Of a DNA stretch of 5,533 nt, positions 5,371-5,533 are shown piece after piece; positions within the stretch are counted from its first letter, which is position 1, and every line of letters begins with the position of its first letter. The position numbers were made by a program, and so were the translations under genes. Origin of the DNA: Candidatus Bipolaricaulota bacterium (GTDB lineage: Bacteria; Bipolaricaulota; Bipolaricaulia; UBA7950; UBA9294); contig JAUWNS010000157.1 in assembly GCA_030612485.1 (NCBI GenBank), positions 1 through 5,533 on the forward strand. The letters run 5' to 3'. The notes beneath the pieces were generated by a model, which had not been told where the DNA came from, made no database searches, and was given only the letters and a program-made list of their open reading frames with translations.

Positions 5371-5533
5371 ATGCCAGCCAATCTGACAGCCGATTTCTTG
5401 AAGGCACGCAAGGAGCTGCAAGCAGCGCAGACCACGCAGGAGAAGCTTGCCGCTCTGGAGAAGATGCTCTCTACGATCCCTAAGCATAAGGGGACCGACA
5501 AGATGCAGGGGGACATCAAGCGGCGGATCGCGA
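5371..5533 (+). CDS. DRG/Obg-like TGS-domain GTPase, N-terminal 54 residues (3' truncated)
   Basis: The visible part begins MPANLTADFLKARKEL, followed by TQEKLAALEKMLSTIPKHKGTDK and then DIKRRIA. The helical 'tpeEKl-aLeemL-tIPKHKGTdKlqaDiKrRia' opening is characteristic of the DRG-type branch of Obg-related GTPases (COG1163-like), in which it precedes a G domain and a C-terminal TGS domain. Such proteins are best known from archaea and eukaryotes, where they bind ribosomes, but homologues occur in many environmental bacteria. The G1-G5 motifs and the TGS domain lie beyond the window, so activity cannot be checked here. The start is set by a strong ribosome site. The gene lies 67 bp after the kinase and may be co-transcribed with it. 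A functional link to that kinase is not shown. Confidence 0.8.
   Translation, partial: MPANLTADFLKARKELQAAQTTQEKLAALEKMLSTIPKHKGTDKMQGDIKRRIA

Overview
The window looks like chromosomal DNA from an uncultured, deep-branching bacterium of moderate GC (mid to high fifties percent by eye). A DRG/Obg-type TGS-family GTPase, an ATP-cone/nucleoside-kinase fusion, promoters that sit directly against start codons, and CACGAAG-repeat/GxxExxY debris all recall environmental lineages such as Bipolaricaulota/Acetothermia or Chloroflexota. The phylum cannot be fixed from the sequence alone. All real genes are on the + strand.

Left region (1-3336): the C-terminal part of a GT4-family glycosyltransferase overlaps by one base an alkaline-phosphatase-superfamily phosphodiesterase/phosphatase-like protein (614-2257). 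After 38 bp, which carry a good promoter, comes a multi-pass UPF0104/LPG-synthase-TM (flippase-like) membrane protein (2296-3336). Together they suggest a small envelope glycan or glycolipid locus: sugar transfer, hydrolysis of a phosphate ester, and a membrane step. The actual substrate is unknown.

Middle region (3337-3815): 479 bp without a functional gene. It is not featureless. It holds nested inverted repeats: an outer 17-bp pair at 3357-3373 and 3744-3760, and an inner pair made of 9-bp CACGAAGnn units at 3466-3498 and 3662-3684. Between the inner arms lies a twice-deleted remnant of a GxxExxY (PD-(D/E)XK-like) protein gene. A stable hairpin lies between the left arms. I read this as a decayed, non-autonomous mobile or repeat element inserted just upstream of the next promoter.

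Right region (3816-5533): a 495-aa protein with an N-terminal ATP-cone joined to a uridine-kinase-like P-loop nucleoside kinase, preceded by a perfect TATAAT only 9 nt from its ATG. After 67 bp and a very strong Shine-Dalgarno comes the N-terminus of a DRG-like GTPase, cut by the window end. Two genes (2296 and 3816) appear to be transcribed as leaderless or nearly leaderless mRNAs, while 614 and 5371 have Shine-Dalgarno sites, so both modes of initiation seem to be used.

I see no CRISPR array, tRNA, rRNA or complete transposase. The most unusual items are the nested-repeat element and the ATP-cone/kinase fusion; neither can be claimed as wholly new without database searches.
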